In this document: positions 19,305 through 28,776 of the stretch, in pieces
Position numbering within the stretch: position 1 is the stretch's first letter
Layout: each line of letters begins with the position of its first letter
Assembly (NCBI RefSeq): GCF_029846235.1
Contig: NZ_JARVWP010000008.1
Coordinates: 124,001-188,000, forward strand
DNA length: 64,000 bases
DNA from: Bradyrhizobium sp. CER78
GTDB lineage: Bacteria; Pseudomonadota; Alphaproteobacteria; Rhizobiales; Xanthobacteraceae
Direction: 5' to 3'
Translations under genes and position numbers: made by a program
Notes under the pieces: model-generated
What the model was told of the DNA's origin: nothing
The model's input: only the letters and a program-made list of their open reading frames with translations
Databases searched by the model: none

Positions 19305-20480
19305 ATGAGCCAGCGCCTGCGCTTCGGCATTTTTCTCGCGCCCTTCCATAAGCCCGGCATCAACCCAACGCTCGCATTGCAGAGCGATCTCGATCTCATT
19401 CAATGGCTGGATCGCTGCGGCTATGATGAGGCTTGGCTCGGCGAACATCATTCCGCTGGCACGGAGCTCTCCGCCTCTCCGGAAATCATGATAGCGACGG
19501 CGGCAGAGCGCACGCGTCACATCAAACTCGGCACCGGGGTGACCAGCGTCTCGTATCACAACCCGCTGTGGGTCGCTGAGCGCATCGTCCTCCTTGACCA
19601 TTTGACGCGCGGGCGTGCGATGCTCGGCCTCGGCCCTGGCTCGCTTCCCACCGACGGCGCCATGATCGGGCTGCAGCAGAGTCAGACACGTGGGCTGCTC
19701 GAAGATGGCGTTGCCATCATCACCAAGCTTTTGACCAGCGACGAACCGGTCACTTTCAAAAACGAGCGCTGGGACCTGCGCGAGGCGCGGTTGCACCTGC
19801 GGCCTTACTCCAACCCACTCTTCGACGTTGCCGTCGCTGCCGTAGCGTCCCCTACCGGCGCCAAGCTTGCCGGCCGATATGGCCTAGGTATGCTGTCGGT
19901 GGGCGCCACCACCGCCGCCGGCTTTGATGCGCTTGCGCTGCACTGGGATGTGCTGACGGCCGAGGCGAAGGCCCATGGCAAGACCGCTGACCGCAGCAAG
20001 TGGCGACTTGTTGGCTTGTGCCACATGGCGGAAACCAAAGAGCAGGCATATCGCGAGGTGGAATACGGCATCGAGCATTGGTTCCGCTACTTCCAGCAGG
20101 TCGCTGCATTCCCCCAAATGGCGGTGGTCGGCAACTCGGTTGCCGAAATGATCGAGTTCATCAACGGCTCAGGCCTTGGTGCTATCGGGACGCCGGACGC
20201 GTGCGCCGCCCAGATCGAGCGGTTGTGGCAACAATCAAACGGCGGCTTCGGCGCCTATCTCCTGCTGGCGCACAACTGGGCCAATCCTTCAGCAACAATG
20301 CGCAGCTACGAACTGATCGCACGCGAGGTCATGCCGCAGTTCCAGGGCCACGCGCAGGCGACGCTTGATGCAGCGCGCCGCGCCAAGGAGGTCCGCGAAA
20401 GCCTCGCGGCGGCACAGGCGCAGGCCGTCGAAGATGCCCGAGCGCGCTATGGCGCGGAGGTGGCCAAGCGGCCGGCTTGA
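19305..20480 (+). CDS. LLM flavin-dependent monooxygenase, LimB (limonene monooxygenase)-like
   Basis: A protein of 391 residues with a bacterial luciferase-like TIM barrel. Family blocks are 'FGIFLAPFHKPG', 'DLIQWLDRCGYDEAWLGEHH', 'RTRHIKLGTGV' and 'LDHLTRGRAMLGLGPG'. It looks most like the LimB branch, enzymes using reduced FMN and O2. The real substrate is uncertain; the sulfur genes to the right make a thioether or related compound possible, and a terpene is also possible. The ATG at 19305 has a good ribosome site ('GGAGG' 8 bases upstream). It stands alone, with a decayed gene before it and a 1.3-kb gene-poor stretch after it. Confidence 0.88.
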   Translation: MSQRLRFGIFLAPFHKPGINPTLALQSDLDLIQWLDRCGYDEAWLGEHHSAGTELSASPEIMIATAAERTRHIKLGTGVTSVSYHNPLWVAERIVLLDHLTRGRAMLGLGPGSLPTDGAMIGLQQSQTRGLLEDGVAIITKLLTSDEPVTFKNERWDLREARLHLRPYSNPLFDVAVAAVASPTGAKLAGRYGLGMLSVGATTAAGFDALALHWDVLTAEAKAHGKTADRSKWRLVGLCHMAETKEQAYREVEYGIEHWFRYFQQVAAFPQMAVVGNSVAEMIEFINGSGLGAIGTPDACAAQIERLWQQSNGGFGAYLLLAHNWANPSATMRSYELIAREVMPQFQGHAQATLDAARRAKEVRESLAAAQAQAVEDARARYGAEVAKRPA

Positions 20481-21751
20481 GTTGTTCGGCAGCGTTGATT
20501 CCGCGGTCCGACGCACCATCCGCCGGATCTATAGGCCTCCCACACGGTCGGAGTGGGGGTGGTCAGAACTCTAGAATTTGATCTCTGCCGACCGGCTTCT
20601 CTGGTTCACCCGCAAAATCGTGGAATTAAATACAAAAAGCCCACCTCACACTTTGAAGGCCGACGAGGGGTGGGGGTGGGTAATTCCTCAGCGCTATTCA
20701 GTACGCGGACCGGCCTCACTGCCACTCAGAGATTTTTTAAGTCCGGCGCCGTTTTTGGGTCGAGCGATCAGATTACGCTCCTGTGGCTCCTGAAATAAGA
20801 GCGATGTTTCAATCGCTTGCAGGGGACCGACTATCGAAACCGCTAAGTGCTGGTGAGAACTTGAGGTTTTTTTTCAAGACTGGGAGCTGAGGGATCTGGC
20901 CGCTTCCCTGAGATATCTTGCGCTCCCGTGTTCGTGTTCAGCTGCCAAGGTAGGCTTAAGAATGGTTGCGGCCGATCCGGCGGTCCCGTCTGTATGCCGA
21001 ATGCTCGGAGATTGAGGTCCGATCAACAACAACAGACGCCGGTCGCCGCCGAGACGCAGCGATGCGGCATGCGGCTTCGCATGTCGCGCATCAAGTTGTC
21101 ATCGTACGTTCGCAGAGGTGATCCTAAGCAGCGCAATCTGGTGCTTGCGAATACCCGGCGGAACGGGATTGCCGTCAATAACGCCTCGTGCGAACAACAC
21201 CGCCGCTTCCGGTAGCAACGGCGCTTCATCGCAAGATGTGTGTACCGCCGAGGGTCAGCGGATCATTACTGATCACAATCCGGGAGAATGAATTTGCCTC
21301 CCTGTCGACCTCCACGAAACGAGTATTCCGCAAAGCCGATCCCACGCTATCCAATGATTGCAAAGTGGGACTGTCCATCACGGCTTGCGTTCACGTCGAA
21401 CAAAGACGTGATAGGCTTATCTGATCACGGCTGTTTCAAGGAGCTTCCATGCGCTCGCCATTCTCCTGGGCTTACACTCTCAGTCGTATGGCTTGGCGCG
21501 TACGGCGATGGCGCAGACGGGTTGCACGCGCGGCAAACCACGATCAGCGTGACCTCGACGAACTGTTCCTGTTCGGACCGCATGGCTAGCTGCGGCGGAC
21601 GAGCGAGCCTGTTTGGATCGAATCTGTCGCTTCGATCAGCCCAATAACATGCGGACGACCCCGTCGCCGTTGCCGCCTGTCTACCTTTCGTGGCCTTGAT
21701 CCTTGGTGTTGCGCTCGTCTCGTGCAATCGACTGGTCGATGGAGGAGCATC
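20481..21751. other. Gene-poor region of 1.27 kb
   Basis: No open frame here resembles a known protein, and none has a convincing start. The base composition is more AT-rich than the neighbours, with homopolymer runs near 20730-20760 and 20866-20876. It may be the remains of lost genes or an old insertion, but I could not identify any transposase, repeat or RNA in it. Confidence 0.4.
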
Positions 21752-23146
21752 ATGACGGGTCCGGGTGGACGGCATGTCATCATTGTCGGCGGAGGCGCCA
21801 GTGGTGTCTTGCTAACCTATCAGCTGCTGCACCGTTCGTCGTGCAGCCTCCGTGTCACGCTGATTGAGCAACGTCCGGATATCGGCCGCGGTATCGCTTA
21901 CCACACCGGAAATCCGGATCATTTGCTCAATGTCCGAGCTGCCAATATGAGCGCGTTGCCGGATCAGCCGGATCACTTCTGGCGTTGGCTGGTTTCGCGG
22001 CAGGACGGCATACCGATATGTCCTGATCCCTATTGCTTCGTTCCCCGACGGGTCTACGGCGATTACATCGCGAGCCTGCTCGATCGCGGTGCGTCGGATT
22101 GTGCAGACGAGCAACGCCTTACGATCGTTCACAGTAGGTGCATCGATGTGAGTAGTGGCCCGGATGAGGCGGTCGCCGCGCTTGAGGACGGCCGCCGCAT
22201 TGTCGGCGATACCATCGTTCTCGCCACCGGACACGATATGCGCGCCAGCAGTCCAGGGCGCGTGGATCCATGGACGCCGCCATCGGCTGCACCAATCGAC
22301 GTCAACGCCGCCGTCCTGATCCTCGGAACAGGGCTCACAATGGTCGACTATGTCCTGTCCTTGCTACGTGACGGGCACCGTGGGCCGATCATCGCGACGT
22401 CGAGGCGGGGCTTGCTCGCCAGACCGCACCGCCGGGTCGATTCGATGCGCATCGCGGAAGCCGAGGTTCCTTTCGGCGCAAGCATCGCCACCCTGCTGAG
22501 TTGGATCCGCGCGCGTGTTGCTCAGCATGCTGCGCAGGGCGGCGACTGGCGCGGTGTCATTGATGGCCTCCGGCCCTACACGCAGCGGCTTTGGCACGAA
22601 CTCCCGCTCTCATCCAAACGCCGCTTCCTCGAGCATGCGCGCGCCTGGTGGGACGTTCATCGGCACCGGATGGCACCGGAATTGGAGTCCCGCATCACTG
22701 CGGCTCTATTCAGCGGGCAGCTAAACCTTATGGCAGCGAAAGTAATCAAGATCGAGCCTAACCGCGACGGCGCCAAGGTGACCTACCGACGGCGCGGGGC
22801 TGCCGAGACACACCATCTGCAAGTCGGCGCCGTGGTTGATTGCACGGGAATCGTAAAGGATCCTACCGCCACGCCCAATTCGGCGGTACGTAGCCTGTTC
22901 GAACGGGGACTGGCGTGCGTCGATCCGCTCCGCATCGGCATCGAGATTCATCCCAGTTGCGCAATCGTCGACAGTGAAGGCGTCCCCTCCGAGCGCCTGT
23001 TCGCGGTGGGACCGTTGACTCGCGCTACCTTCTGGGAAATCATCGCAATCCCCGACATCCGAAATCAATGTGCCGAGCTCGCTGCCCTGCTCTCCCGAGA
23101 AGAAACAGGGCAGCTCCCTACCCGCCGTGAACTCTCGAATGTCTAG
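21752..23146 (+). CDS. FAD/NAD(P)-binding flavoprotein (NAD_binding_9 / YdhS-like)
   Basis: A protein of 464 residues. It has an N-terminal FAD-binding 'VIIVGGGASGVLLTYQLL' followed by the hallmark of this family, 'GRGIAYHTGNPDHLLNVRAA', and a second dinucleotide site at 'AAVLILGTGLTMVDYVLSL'. The C-terminal part has 'VDCTGIVKDPT'. Members include E. coli YdhS and proteins near siderophore or sulfur genes; the reaction is unknown, perhaps oxygenation or disulfide chemistry. I chose the ATG at 21752 because of the 'GGAGGAG' ribosome site. Its stop and the stop of the convergent metQ-like gene share one CTAG. Confidence 0.8.
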   Translation: MTGPGGRHVIIVGGGASGVLLTYQLLHRSSCSLRVTLIEQRPDIGRGIAYHTGNPDHLLNVRAANMSALPDQPDHFWRWLVSRQDGIPICPDPYCFVPRRVYGDYIASLLDRGASDCADEQRLTIVHSRCIDVSSGPDEAVAALEDGRRIVGDTIVLATGHDMRASSPGRVDPWTPPSAAPIDVNAAVLILGTGLTMVDYVLSLLRDGHRGPIIATSRRGLLARPHRRVDSMRIAEAEVPFGASIATLLSWIRARVAQHAAQGGDWRGVIDGLRPYTQRLWHELPLSSKRRFLEHARAWWDVHRHRMAPELESRITAALFSGQLNLMAAKVIKIEPNRDGAKVTYRRRGAAETHHLQVGAVVDCTGIVKDPTATPNSAVRSLFERGLACVDPLRIGIEIHPSCAIVDSEGVPSERLFAVGPLTRATFWEIIAIPDIRNQCAELAALLSREETGQLPTRRELSNV

Positions 23147-23940
23147 CTGCTGAAGCCAGCGGGAATGAACGCCGGCAGCTTCTCCTCGATAAATTTCTTG
23201 ACCTCGGGCGAATTGAAGACCTGGATGAACGCTTTCAGGCGGGGATCATCCTTCTTGTCCGGCCTCGCCGTGAACCGCAGGACCAACCCGTCGTCCACGG
23301 TGCGGTCGATGACCAGTGCCGATTTCGGATCGCCGCCGGCTGGAATCAGATAGGTGATGTTGACCAGCGCCAACGTCACGTCGTCGAGCGATCGGTAGGT
23401 CTGCGCCGGATCGAGCTCGACGATCTTCAGGTTCTTCGGGTTCTCGATGATGTCGAACCGGCTCACCGAAAAGCCCTTGCCCGGCGCCAGCTTGATCAGC
23501 CCGGCGCGTTCGAGCAGGATCAGGCCCCGCGCGCCGTTCAGCGGCTCGTTCGGGATCGCAACGCTGTCGCCGGACTTGATCTCGTCGAGCGACTTGATCT
23601 TCTTCGAAAACAGCCCGACCGGCGCGATCACGCCGACCTTGTCGACCTGGACCAGGTTGAAGCCGCGCTGCTTGTTCTGGATCGCGAGATACGTTCCGTG
23701 CTGGAACAGATTGGCGTCGACGTCACCGCTGTTCACCACCTCATTCAGCGCGACCCAATCCGACAGCTCGACGATCTTGACGTCCTGGCCCTTGTCCTTG
23801 GCGATCTTGGCGGCAAACGCTGCTAGCTGACCGACCGGTCCGGCGCTGGTCGCGATCTTGAGAGGCTCGTCGGCAACAGCGACCGCAGTCATGGCAAGCA
23901 GCACGCCGGCCGCCTGCACTAGGCGCAACAATGTCTTCAT
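23143..23940 (-). CDS. metQ: MetQ/NlpA-family substrate-binding protein (copy 1)
   Basis: A protein of 265 residues. It has a cleavable signal peptide (about 1-23, 'AVAVADEP') without a lipobox cysteine, then the NlpA fold: 'LKIATSAGPVGQL', 'VNSGDVDANLFQHGTYLAIQ', 'VAIPNEPLNGARGLILLERA'. The family binds D- or L-methionine or related compounds for a MetNI transporter. It lies 33 bases downstream of metY on the same strand and probably shares its message; there are no permease or ATPase genes beside it, so it may use the MetNI encoded at 28.8-30.6 kb. It is more divergent from copies 2 and 3 than they are from each other. Confidence 0.85.
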   Translation of the reverse strand: MKTLLRLVQAAGVLLAMTAVAVADEPLKIATSAGPVGQLAAFAAKIAKDKGQDVKIVELSDWVALNEVVNSGDVDANLFQHGTYLAIQNKQRGFNLVQVDKVGVIAPVGLFSKKIKSLDEIKSGDSVAIPNEPLNGARGLILLERAGLIKLAPGKGFSVSRFDIIENPKNLKIVELDPAQTYRSLDDVTLALVNITYLIPAGGDPKSALVIDRTVDDGLVLRFTARPDKKDDPRLKAFIQVFNSPEVKKFIEEKLPAFIPAGFSS

Positions 23941-23973
23941 GGTCTCGGTTTCAACTCCGTCTTCGGGGATCGA

Positions 23974-25299
23974 TCAGGCCGCCTTGCGGCTGCTGCCGCC
24001 GGCCTCCGCCTGGGCCAATGCCTGGGTGAGGTCGGCGAGGATGTCGTCGGGATGCTCGATGCCGACCGAAAGCCTGATGTAACCGGGCGTCACGCCCGCC
24101 GCGAGCTGCTCCTCGGCGCTGAGTTGCTGATGGGTGGTCGACGCCGGGTGGATCGCCAGCGACCGCGCATCGCCGATATTGGCGACGTGATAGAACAGTT
24201 TCAGCGCATCGATGAAGCGACGGCCGGCCTCGACGCCGTCCTTCAGCTCGAAACCGACCAGCGCCCCATAGCCACCCTTGAGGTAGAGATCCGCACGGCG
24301 CCGGTTTTCCCCGCTTTGCTGACCGGGGAAGATCACATGCGAGATGGAGGGATGCCGTGCCAGGAAGTTCGCGACCTTGATCGCGTTCTCATTGTGCTGG
24401 CGCAGCCGCAGCGGCAGGGTCTCCAGCCCCTGGATGAACTGGAACGCGTTTTGCGGAGCGATCGCGGCGCCGAGATCGCGCAGCAGCTTGACGCGTGCAC
24501 GCAGGATGTAGGCGATCGGGCCCAGCGGCTTGGCGGCTTCGGTCCAGATCGCGCCATGATACGCATCGTCCGGCTGCGTCAGCAGCGGGAACCGCTCGGC
24601 ATGCGCCGCCCAATCGAAATTGCCACCGTCGATGATCGCACCGCCGATCGAGGTGCCATGGCCGCCGATATATTTCGTAGTGGAATAGACCACGATCGCC
24701 GCGCCATGATCGAACGGGCGCGCGATCAGCGGCACTGCCGTGTTGTCGAGAATGAGCGGCACGCCGAGTGAACGCCCGATATCCGCAACCTCTCGGATCG
24801 GGAACACGTTGAGCTTGGGGTTCGGCAAGGTCTCGGCGAAGTAAGCTCGGGTCTTCGCGTCGGTGGCACGGCGGAAATTCTCCGGATCGGCCGGATCGAC
24901 GAAGCGGACCTCGATGCCGAACTGCTTCAGCGTCTGCGACAGCAGCGTCCAGGTGCCGCCATAGAGATCGGTCGACGAGACGATGTTGTCGCCGGCCTGC
25001 GCGATGTTGAAGATCGCGTAAGCCGTCGCCGACTGGCCCGACGCTACTGCCAGCGCCGCCACGCCGCCCTCCAGCGCAGCCAGGCGCTCCTCGAACGCGT
25101 CGGCCGTCGGGTTCTTGATCCTGGTATAGATCTGGCCGAGCGCCTCCAACGCGAACAGCCGTGATGCGTGATCGGTGCTCTCGAATTGATAGGATGTCGT
25201 CTGATAGATCGGAACCGCCACGGCTCCCGTCGCCGGGTCCGACCGATATGAACCGCCGTGCAAGGCGAGCGTCTCGACATTCTTGGTTTCGATCGGCAT
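23974..25299 (-). CDS. metY: O-acetylhomoserine aminocarboxypropyltransferase / sulfhydrylase
   Basis: A 441-residue PLP enzyme of the Cys/Met metabolism family. The sequence includes 'YTRIKNPTADAFEERLAALE', 'SSTDLYGGTWTLL', the aspartate in 'LILDNT', and the PLP lysine K209 in 'YSTTKYIGGHG'. It makes homocysteine from O-acetylhomoserine and sulfide, or methionine when methanethiol is used, so it can capture sulfur released by the monooxygenases nearby. The ATG at 25299 is preceded by 'AGGAG' at good spacing. It is followed by a metQ-like gene. I looked for a SAM-II riboswitch upstream and did not see one. Confidence 0.93.
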   Translation of the reverse strand: MPIETKNVETLALHGGSYRSDPATGAVAVPIYQTTSYQFESTDHASRLFALEALGQIYTRIKNPTADAFEERLAALEGGVAALAVASGQSATAYAIFNIAQAGDNIVSSTDLYGGTWTLLSQTLKQFGIEVRFVDPADPENFRRATDAKTRAYFAETLPNPKLNVFPIREVADIGRSLGVPLILDNTAVPLIARPFDHGAAIVVYSTTKYIGGHGTSIGGAIIDGGNFDWAAHAERFPLLTQPDDAYHGAIWTEAAKPLGPIAYILRARVKLLRDLGAAIAPQNAFQFIQGLETLPLRLRQHNENAIKVANFLARHPSISHVIFPGQQSGENRRRADLYLKGGYGALVGFELKDGVEAGRRFIDALKLFYHVANIGDARSLAIHPASTTHQQLSAEEQLAAGVTPGYIRLSVGIEHPDDILADLTQALAQAEAGGSSRKAA

Positions 25300-25712
25300 T
25301 TCCAAATCTCCTGCAATCCGGTGATCAGCATCAAACGCAACGAATGATGCGCAGCAGCGCTTGCGGCTGTCGAGGCGTCGGAGAAAATAGCGATGCGCGT
25401 GCTGGCGGCACGTCTGATCACGTCGCGAATTTTTCAGCGCGTGCCCCGCTCGCGTTGCATTTGTTTCGCTGCGCCCTGCGCTCGGCGGATCCGCCGCACG
25501 TTATTGCTCCGGCCGATCGCATTCGCAAATCAGCGCGCGATGCCGGACATGCCGACCATTGTGGACGATGCGGCAATGTCGAACAAACCAATCCCTGCTG
25601 CGCCGGACGAGAGACGGAGCACGATCTTGATCCAGCCACGCATAATAGAAAATAAAGCCGCACAGGTGGCGTGCTAAATGACTTGCAGTCCCCAACTGCC
25701 GGAAATCGCGCG
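25300..25712. other. Divergent promoter region, metY / NtaA-type monooxygenase
   Basis: About 410 bases between two divergent sulfur genes. Short open frames inside look non-coding. Promoters for both genes must be here; no clear -35/-10 pair, riboswitch or long inverted repeat could be assigned. Confidence 0.4.
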
Positions 25713-27113
25713 ATGACCAGACCGAAAGAGCTTCGTTTCAACGCGTTCAACATGATGGCGCCGAGCCACAACTGGGCGGGCCTGTGGTCGCATCCGCGCG
25801 ACACCTCACTCGACTACAACACGCTCGACTATTGGGTGAACTATGCCCGGACGGCCGAACGCGGCCTGCTCGACGGCATCTTCCTGGCTGACGTGTTCGG
25901 CATCTATGACGTCTACGGCGACAGCCCCGAAACCGCGCTGCGTCACGCCGTTCAACTGCCAAACGCCGAGCCGACCCTGCTCGTCTCCGCCATGGCACAC
26001 GCGACAAAGCATCTCGGCTTCGGCATCACGTCCAACCTTACCTACGAACATCCTTACCAGCTCGCCCGCCGTTTCTCGACCCTCGATCACCTCTCGCGTG
26101 GCCGGATCGGCTGGAACATCGTCACCGGCTATCTCGACAGCGGTGCCCGCGGCATGGGCCTTGCCGCCAATCGCGCGCATGATGAGCGCTATGAGGCGGC
26201 GGAAGAGTTTCTCACGGCGAGCTACAAGCTGTGGGAAGGCAGCTGGGAGGACGGCGCCGTCCGCCGCGATCGCGCGGCGCGGATCTTCACCGATCCGGCC
26301 AGAATCCATCCCGTGCGGCATCAGGGACGTCACTACCAGATCGACGGCATCCACCTCGCCGAGCCGTCGCCACAGCGCACGCCGCTGCTCTATCAGGCAG
26401 GAACCTCAAAGCGGGGCCGCGCCTTCGCGGCCCGGCATGCGGAGGCGATCTTCCTTAACGGCCAGACCAAACCGATCCTGGCCCGCGCCGTGCGCGAGAT
26501 CAGGGAGGCTGCCCGGGAATTCGGACGCGATCCCTATGACATCCGCCTGTTCGCCGGCGCGACCGTGGTCGTCGCACCGACGCGTGCCGAGGCCAACGAT
26601 TTGCTCGTGGAGTACGCAGAGCATGTCGATCAGGCCGGCCAGCTTGCCTTGCTCTCGGGATGGACCGGCATCGATTTCTCGAAATATCGCCCGGACCAGG
26701 CGGTGCAATATGTCGAGAGCAACGCGATCCAGTCGATGGTGGAGAATTTCACGTTGCGCAGCGACCGGCCGGTCAAGGTCGGCGATCTCGCGACCCTGAG
26801 CCGGGTCGGCGCGCGCTCCCCGTTCGTGGTCGGCTCGCCGCAGGATGTGGCGGACGAGCTGATCACCTGGGTCGATGAAACCGATGTCGATGGCTTCAAC
26901 CTGTTCCGCCTGGTTGCGCCGGAATCGCTGACGTCGTTCGTCGACCTGGTCGTGCCGGAACTGCAGTCACGCGGGGTCTACAAGACGGCCTATCGCGAAG
27001 GCACGCTGCGCGAAAAGCTGTTTCCCGGACGCGGGCCCTATCTCGACGCCACGCATCCCGGCGCCGGTTTCCGCCGCGTCCCCTCGACAACGCATGCTGA
27101 CGCCGCCGAATAG
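25713..27113 (+). CDS. NtaA/SnaA/DszA-family FMNH2-dependent monooxygenase (1)
   Basis: A protein of 466 residues with the luciferase-like barrel of the NtaA/DmoA/DszA branch. Blocks are 'NMMAPSHNWAGLWSHPRDTS', 'ARTAERGLLDGIFLADVFG', 'FSTLDHLSRGRIGWNIVTGY' and 'PLLYQAGTSKRGRAFAARHA'. Family members cleave C-S or C-N bonds using reduced FMN from a separate reductase; known substrates include dimethyl sulfide, DBT sulfone and nitrilotriacetate. The ATG at 25713 follows 'GGAAATCGCGCG'. It is divergent from metY and convergent with the MetQ operon. The substrate is uncertain; sulfur context argues for a thioether or sulfone. Confidence 0.9.
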   Translation: MTRPKELRFNAFNMMAPSHNWAGLWSHPRDTSLDYNTLDYWVNYARTAERGLLDGIFLADVFGIYDVYGDSPETALRHAVQLPNAEPTLLVSAMAHATKHLGFGITSNLTYEHPYQLARRFSTLDHLSRGRIGWNIVTGYLDSGARGMGLAANRAHDERYEAAEEFLTASYKLWEGSWEDGAVRRDRAARIFTDPARIHPVRHQGRHYQIDGIHLAEPSPQRTPLLYQAGTSKRGRAFAARHAEAIFLNGQTKPILARAVREIREAAREFGRDPYDIRLFAGATVVVAPTRAEANDLLVEYAEHVDQAGQLALLSGWTGIDFSKYRPDQAVQYVESNAIQSMVENFTLRSDRPVKVGDLATLSRVGARSPFVVGSPQDVADELITWVDETDVDGFNLFRLVAPESLTSFVDLVVPELQSRGVYKTAYREGTLREKLFPGRGPYLDATHPGAGFRRVPSTTHADAAE

Positions 27114-27154
27114 AATAGCTTGCGATCCCTCGCGGTATGGACGCGCAGCGCCCA

Positions 27155-27931
27155 TCACCAGGTCGCGATATAGGTGCCTTTGAAGCGCTTCTCGAGGAAC
27201 GCCTTCACCTCGTCGGAGTGATAGGCGTCGATCAACTGCTTGACCCAGGGCTTGTCCTTGTCTTCGTCGCGGACGGCAAGGATGTTGACCCACGGGCCAT
27301 CGGCCGCCTCACGGGCAATCGCGTCGGTGGCAGGATTGAGCCCAGCCTGAACCGCATAATTGTTGTTGATCGAGACCAGATCGACGTCCTGCAGCGACCG
27401 TGGCAGCTGCGCGGCATCGAGCTCGACGAAGCGCAGATGCTTCGGATTGTCGGTGATATCGGCGATGGTCGAGGCGACGTTGTTCGGATCCTTCAGCTTG
27501 ATCACGCCGTGCAGCGCCAGGATCATCAGCCCGCGCGCACCGTTGGACGGATCGTTGGCGATCGCCACCCGTGCGCCGTCCGGAAGATCGGCCAGCTTCT
27601 TGTACTTCAGGGAGTAGACGCCCTGCGGCGAGGCAATCGTATTGGCGACCTTGGCGATCTTCCAGCCGGTCTTGGACAGCTGGTTCTTCAGATAGGGCTC
27701 GTGCTGGAACGAATTGGACTCGAGATCCCCGAGCGCGAGCGCCTGATTCGGGATCACGTAGTCGGTGAATTCGACCACCTTGACGTCGAGCCCGTGGCCG
27801 GCGGCCACCTTCTTCACGACGTCAAGGATCTCGGCATGGGGCCCGGCCGTGACGCCGACCCGGATGGTGTCGGCCGTTGCCGCGCCGGTCAAGAGCGCTG
27901 CGACGGCAAGTGCGGTCATCAGGATACGCAT
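27155..27931 (-). CDS. metQ: MetQ/NlpA-family substrate-binding protein (copy 2)
   Basis: A protein of 258 residues. It has a signal peptide (about 1-21, 'TGAATADT') with no lipobox cysteine, so it is likely a free periplasmic protein. NlpA blocks are 'RVGVTAGPHAEILDVVKKVA', 'FQHEPYLKNQ', 'VAIANDPSNGARGLMILALH' and 'VSINNNYAVQAGL'. It is the last gene of a six-gene operon with the AprA-like flavoprotein, ferredoxin, metN, metI and another metQ (29 bases after copy 3). ATG at 27931 with 'GAGG' upstream; a TTG directly before it is not needed. Confidence 0.9.
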   Translation of the reverse strand: MRILMTALAVAALLTGAATADTIRVGVTAGPHAEILDVVKKVAAGHGLDVKVVEFTDYVIPNQALALGDLESNSFQHEPYLKNQLSKTGWKIAKVANTIASPQGVYSLKYKKLADLPDGARVAIANDPSNGARGLMILALHGVIKLKDPNNVASTIADITDNPKHLRFVELDAAQLPRSLQDVDLVSINNNYAVQAGLNPATDAIAREAADGPWVNILAVRDEDKDKPWVKQLIDAYHSDEVKAFLEKRFKGTYIATW

Positions 27932-27960
27932 CAATCTATCCTCGATAGTTGGATCGGCGA

Positions 27961-28755
27961 TTACCAGCTCGGCAACACCGCGCCCTTGAACTTCGTGAGG
28001 ACGAATTCCTTGACCTCGGGCGTGTGGTAGCTATCGACCAGGATCTTGACCCACGGCTTGTCCTTGTCGGCGGAGCGAACCGCGATCAGATTGACGTACG
28101 GCCCCTTCGGATCTTCGCGCAGGATCGGATCCTTGACCGGATCGAGGCCGGCCTGCGTCGCGTAGTTCGTGTTGATGACCGCCGCATCGACATCGTCGAG
28201 CGCGCGGGGGGCCTGGGCGGCGTCGACCTCGACGAATTTCAGCCTCTTGGGGTTGTCAGTGATGTCGATGACGGTCGGCTTGAACCCAACATCGTTCTTC
28301 AGCTTGATCGCTCCCTTGTCGCGCAGCAGGAGCAGCGCCCGGCCGCCGTTGGTGGGATCGTTCGGAATCGAGACCTTGGCTCCCTCAGGCAGGTCGGCCC
28401 AACTCTTGTGCTTGCGTGAATAGATGCCGATCGGAAAATTGACCGTCAGCCCCACCTGCTCGATCTTGTAGCCGCGATCGGCCTTCTGGTTGTCCAAATA
28501 GGGCTGGTTCTGAAACGAATTGGCCTGGATGTCGCCGGCGTCGAGCGCGGCGTTGGGCACGACATAGTCCGAGAACTCGATGAGCTGGAGATCGAGCCCG
28601 CTCTTGGCCGCGATCGGCTTCACGGCCTCGAGGATCTGCGCATGCGGCCCGGGCGTCACGCCGATCTTGATCGTTTCAGCCGCAGCAGCGGTCGACCAGA
28701 CCGCAACAATGCTCGTGAGCGCGACAAAGGATCGAAACAACATCTTGGTCTCCAT
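27961..28755 (-). CDS. metQ: MetQ/NlpA-family substrate-binding protein (copy 3)
   Basis: A protein of 264 residues, closely related to copy 2 ('IGVTPGPHAQILEAVKPIAA', 'FQNQPYLDNQ', 'VSIPNDPTNGGRALLLLRDK', 'VINTNYATQAGL'). The signal peptide ends near 'TAAAAET' and lacks a lipobox cysteine. It lies 21 bases downstream of metI, as the binding protein of a MetNIQ importer normally does. Two binding proteins in one operon suggest two ligands for one permease. Confidence 0.92.
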   Translation of the reverse strand: METKMLFRSFVALTSIVAVWSTAAAAETIKIGVTPGPHAQILEAVKPIAAKSGLDLQLIEFSDYVVPNAALDAGDIQANSFQNQPYLDNQKADRGYKIEQVGLTVNFPIGIYSRKHKSWADLPEGAKVSIPNDPTNGGRALLLLRDKGAIKLKNDVGFKPTVIDITDNPKRLKFVEVDAAQAPRALDDVDAAVINTNYATQAGLDPVKDPILREDPKGPYVNLIAVRSADKDKPWVKILVDSYHTPEVKEFVLTKFKGAVLPSW

Positions 28756-28776
28756 GGAATAGAAATGGCTTTGGGA

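Noticed and set aside
18485-19351. A 288-residue plus-strand open frame before the LimB-like gene
   Set aside because: It overlaps both flanking genes, and only its middle part looks like protein. That part belongs to the frameshifted small gene at 18771-19059.
25300-25420. Possible SAM-II riboswitch before metY
   Set aside because: I compared the leader with the SAM-II core as I remember it and found neither the conserved core nor the pseudoknot pattern. A covariance-model search (Infernal) would settle it.
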